Below are positions 5,201-6,266 of a DNA stretch of 6,266 nt, piece after piece (position 1 is the first letter of the stretch; each line of letters begins with the position of its first letter). The notes under the pieces were generated by a model that saw only the letters and a list, made by a program, of their open reading frames with translations, did not search any database and was not told the DNA's origin. Location: assembly GCA_041690535.1 (NCBI GenBank), contig JAWLHA010000126.1, forward strand, positions 1 through 6,266, written 5' to 3'. Both the position numbers and the translations under genes were made by a program. This stretch comes from JAWLHA01 sp041690535 (GTDB lineage Bacteria > Pseudomonadota > Gammaproteobacteria > Thiohalomonadales > Thiohalomonadaceae).

Positions 5201-6117
5201 GGTGCCGAGCCCGTTCCATCCGCGCGGGCGCTTTCCGCCGGGGCCACATAGCGCTCCACCACTTCACCGGCGAAGAAAGCGAACTCCTCCGGCCGCACCG
5301 GCGGACTGGTGTGGTGGGCGCGCCTGCCGCGGGAGGGGGGGGTGAAGCAGAGGGTCACTGTGGTATCGAATTCCGAGAGCGCGTCCATCTGCCGGTCGAA
5401 CCACTCGATCGCTCCCGGGCGGTGCCAATCGGCCCAGCTGATACCGGTGCGCAACCGTTTCACCCCCATCTTGCGCAACCACGCCACCGCGTCTTCGAGC
5501 CGGTGGTCCTCGTAGTGGAACCACTGGCAAATGCCCATGTCCGGATTGAAGTGATCGAGGGCCGGCTTCGGGGTCCCGTCGGCGCGCACCAGGCCCATGT
5601 AGAAGTGGCGGTAGTAGGCGCTGCCTTCGCTCTCGCGGTGGCGGGTGGTGGCCTCCCAGGTGGGAGGGAGGTCGAAAAGGCTGTACCAGTAGATCCGCTC
5701 CACCCGTCTCAGCAGCAACTCCGAGGTGCGCCGCAGGCCGAAGACCTGCACCTCATCGGCCCCGAAACTGGAGACGCCCACCTCGGTGACCCACACCGGC
5801 AGGTGCACGGTCTGCTCGATCTCGGCCACCTTCTCGGGCCACTCGTCGATCTTCCAGTGGTTCCAGTCCAGCGGGAATCCATGAATGGCCACTGCATCCA
5901 GGTGGTCCATGACGCCGTGACTGGCCAGCAGGCGCATGAAACTGCTATCGATGGGAGAGATGCCGCCAAGCACCAGGCCCAGTCCGGGCCGAAGCCGGCG
6001 CACCTCGCGAGCGGCGGTATTGACCATGGCGCTGAACTGCCGCCAATCGGGATCCATGTGGAAGTCCCAATGGGAGAGGTTGTTGGGTTCGTTCCAGAAC
6101 TTGATGGCCTCGATCAT
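5197..6117 (-). CDS. Glycosidase-like (beta-xylosidase-like) TIM-barrel protein, apparently circularly permuted
   Basis: This is a 306-residue protein resembling clan GH-A glycoside hydrolases. The acid/base motif NEPNN is at residues 9-13 (Glu10) and the probable nucleophile is Glu112 in VWVTEVGVSS (108-117), the right spacing for strands 4 and 7. Residues about 194-292 (from GICQWFHYEDHRLEDAVAWL) look like the first strands of such a barrel, which normally precede the NEP strand, so the order seems permuted. There is no signal peptide, unusual for a secreted hydrolase, so it may act in the cytoplasm on a glycan intermediate or in transglycosylation. The ATG at 6117 follows GGAGG by five bases, and an in-frame stop lies 24 nt upstream, so the N-terminus is not truncated. 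It is the first gene of the cluster in this window; substrate unknown. Confidence 0.78.
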   Translation of the reverse strand: MIEAIKFWNEPNNLSHWDFHMDPDWRQFSAMVNTAAREVRRLRPGLGLVLGGISPIDSSFMRLLASHGVMDHLDAVAIHGFPLDWNHWKIDEWPEKVAEIEQTVHLPVWVTEVGVSSFGADEVQVFGLRRTSELLLRRVERIYWYSLFDLPPTWEATTRHRESEGSAYYRHFYMGLVRADGTPKPALDHFNPDMGICQWFHYEDHRLEDAVAWLRKMGVKRLRTGISWADWHRPGAIEWFDRQMDALSEFDTTVTLCFTPPSRGRRAHHTSPPVRPEEFAFFAGEVVERYVAPAESARADGTGSAP

Positions 6118-6122
6118 CCCTA

Positions 6123-6127
6123 CCTCC
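6123..6127 (-). promoter_or_regulatory. Ribosome-binding site of the first cluster gene
   Basis: GGAGG lies five bases (TAGGG) before the ATG at 6117 on the minus strand. Together with the in-frame TGA at 6139-6141, it shows that the glycosidase-like protein really begins at the NEP strand. Only 42 bp separate the gene from the MITE at 6160, so the promoter must lie in that gap, inside the MITE, or beyond the window; no convincing -35/-10 pair was found. Confidence 0.7.
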
Positions 6128-6159
6128 GGAGATAACCCTCACCGGCGCCTCAACCGACA

Positions 6160-6266
6160 CTAGAGCACCGAACAGATAAATCCGACGTGCCCAACATGTA
6201 GGGTGGATAAGCGCAGCGCATCCACCGTGCGGCGTCGAATTGGTGGATGCGCTGCGCTTATCCACC
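6160..6266 (+). mobile_element. MITE-like element, second copy (truncated by window end)
   Basis: This copy begins with the same left end, CTAGAGCACCGAACAG, and matches 785-891 over 107 bp with only two differences (the fifth base, and T for C at 6188). It includes the palindrome left arm (6198-6226) and most of the right arm (from 6242). The right end lies outside the window. It has the same orientation as the first copy, so the two form direct repeats about 5.4 kb apart around the PilZ/DUF3135 pair and the whole five-gene cluster. The near-identity suggests recent spread or sequence homogenisation. Confidence 0.72.

Noticed and set aside
3413..5251. A 612-codon plus-strand open frame antisense to the glycan cluster
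   Set aside because: It runs opposite three well-recognised minus-strand genes (GT9, CmoB-like methyltransferase, phosphatase), is rich in His, Pro, Gly and Arg with no recognisable domain, and is the usual antisense shadow in GC-rich DNA.
785..6266. A classical composite transposon
   Set aside because: No transposase gene lies in or between the flanking elements, and only one end of the second copy is visible; only MITE-type bracketing can be claimed.

Overview
The window looks like chromosomal DNA of a high-GC gammaproteobacterium. This is inferred from the GC-rich codon use, a DUF3135-type gene, and a palindromic repeat (GTAGGGTGGATAAGCG...) that I associate from memory with Chromatiales-like gammaproteobacteria. 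Species cannot be fixed from the sequence. No rRNA, tRNA or CRISPR array is visible, and no transposase is encoded.

Layout: (1) 92-601, minus strand: a small DUF4112 membrane-associated protein. (2) 602-1125, about 520 bp without a gene: the probable 5' leader of DUF4112 with a stem-loop, then a pile-up of mobile-element debris. The debris is a solo terminal repeat (748-788), a complete 190-bp MITE-like element (785-974) holding a perfect 29-bp-arm palindrome, and a second 100-bp inverted-repeat element (979-1078). (3) 1126-1839, plus strand: a one-domain PilZ protein followed by a DUF3135 protein, probably co-transcribed. (4) 1858-6117, minus strand: a tight five-gene cluster converging on DUF3135 with an 18-bp gap. 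In transcription order it is a glycosidase-like TIM-barrel protein, a histidine phosphatase, a CmoB-like methyltransferase, a family 9 glycosyltransferase and a second class I methyltransferase. (5) 6160-6266: a second copy of the MITE, same orientation as the first, cut by the window end.

The minus-strand cluster reads as one translationally coupled unit (4-nt overlap, 15-nt gap with a strong RBS, 99-nt gap, 8-nt overlap). Its gene content fits synthesis or tailoring of a methylated glycan: GT9 transfers a sugar, the methyltransferases modify it or a precursor, the phosphatase may remove a sugar phosphate, and the glycosidase-like protein may trim or transfer sugars. The pathway is inference. 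The CmoB-like gene resembles a methyltransferase family that I recall (TIGR04290) from a conserved glycan cassette mostly described in rhizobia and betaproteobacteria.

The most notable observation is that the glycosidase-like protein appears circularly permuted. It begins, behind a convincing RBS, directly at the catalytic NEP strand, and the segment that would normally precede that strand is at its C-terminus. The cluster plus the PilZ/DUF3135 pair lies between two near-identical MITE copies, which is suggestive of mobility or recombination but does not prove it.
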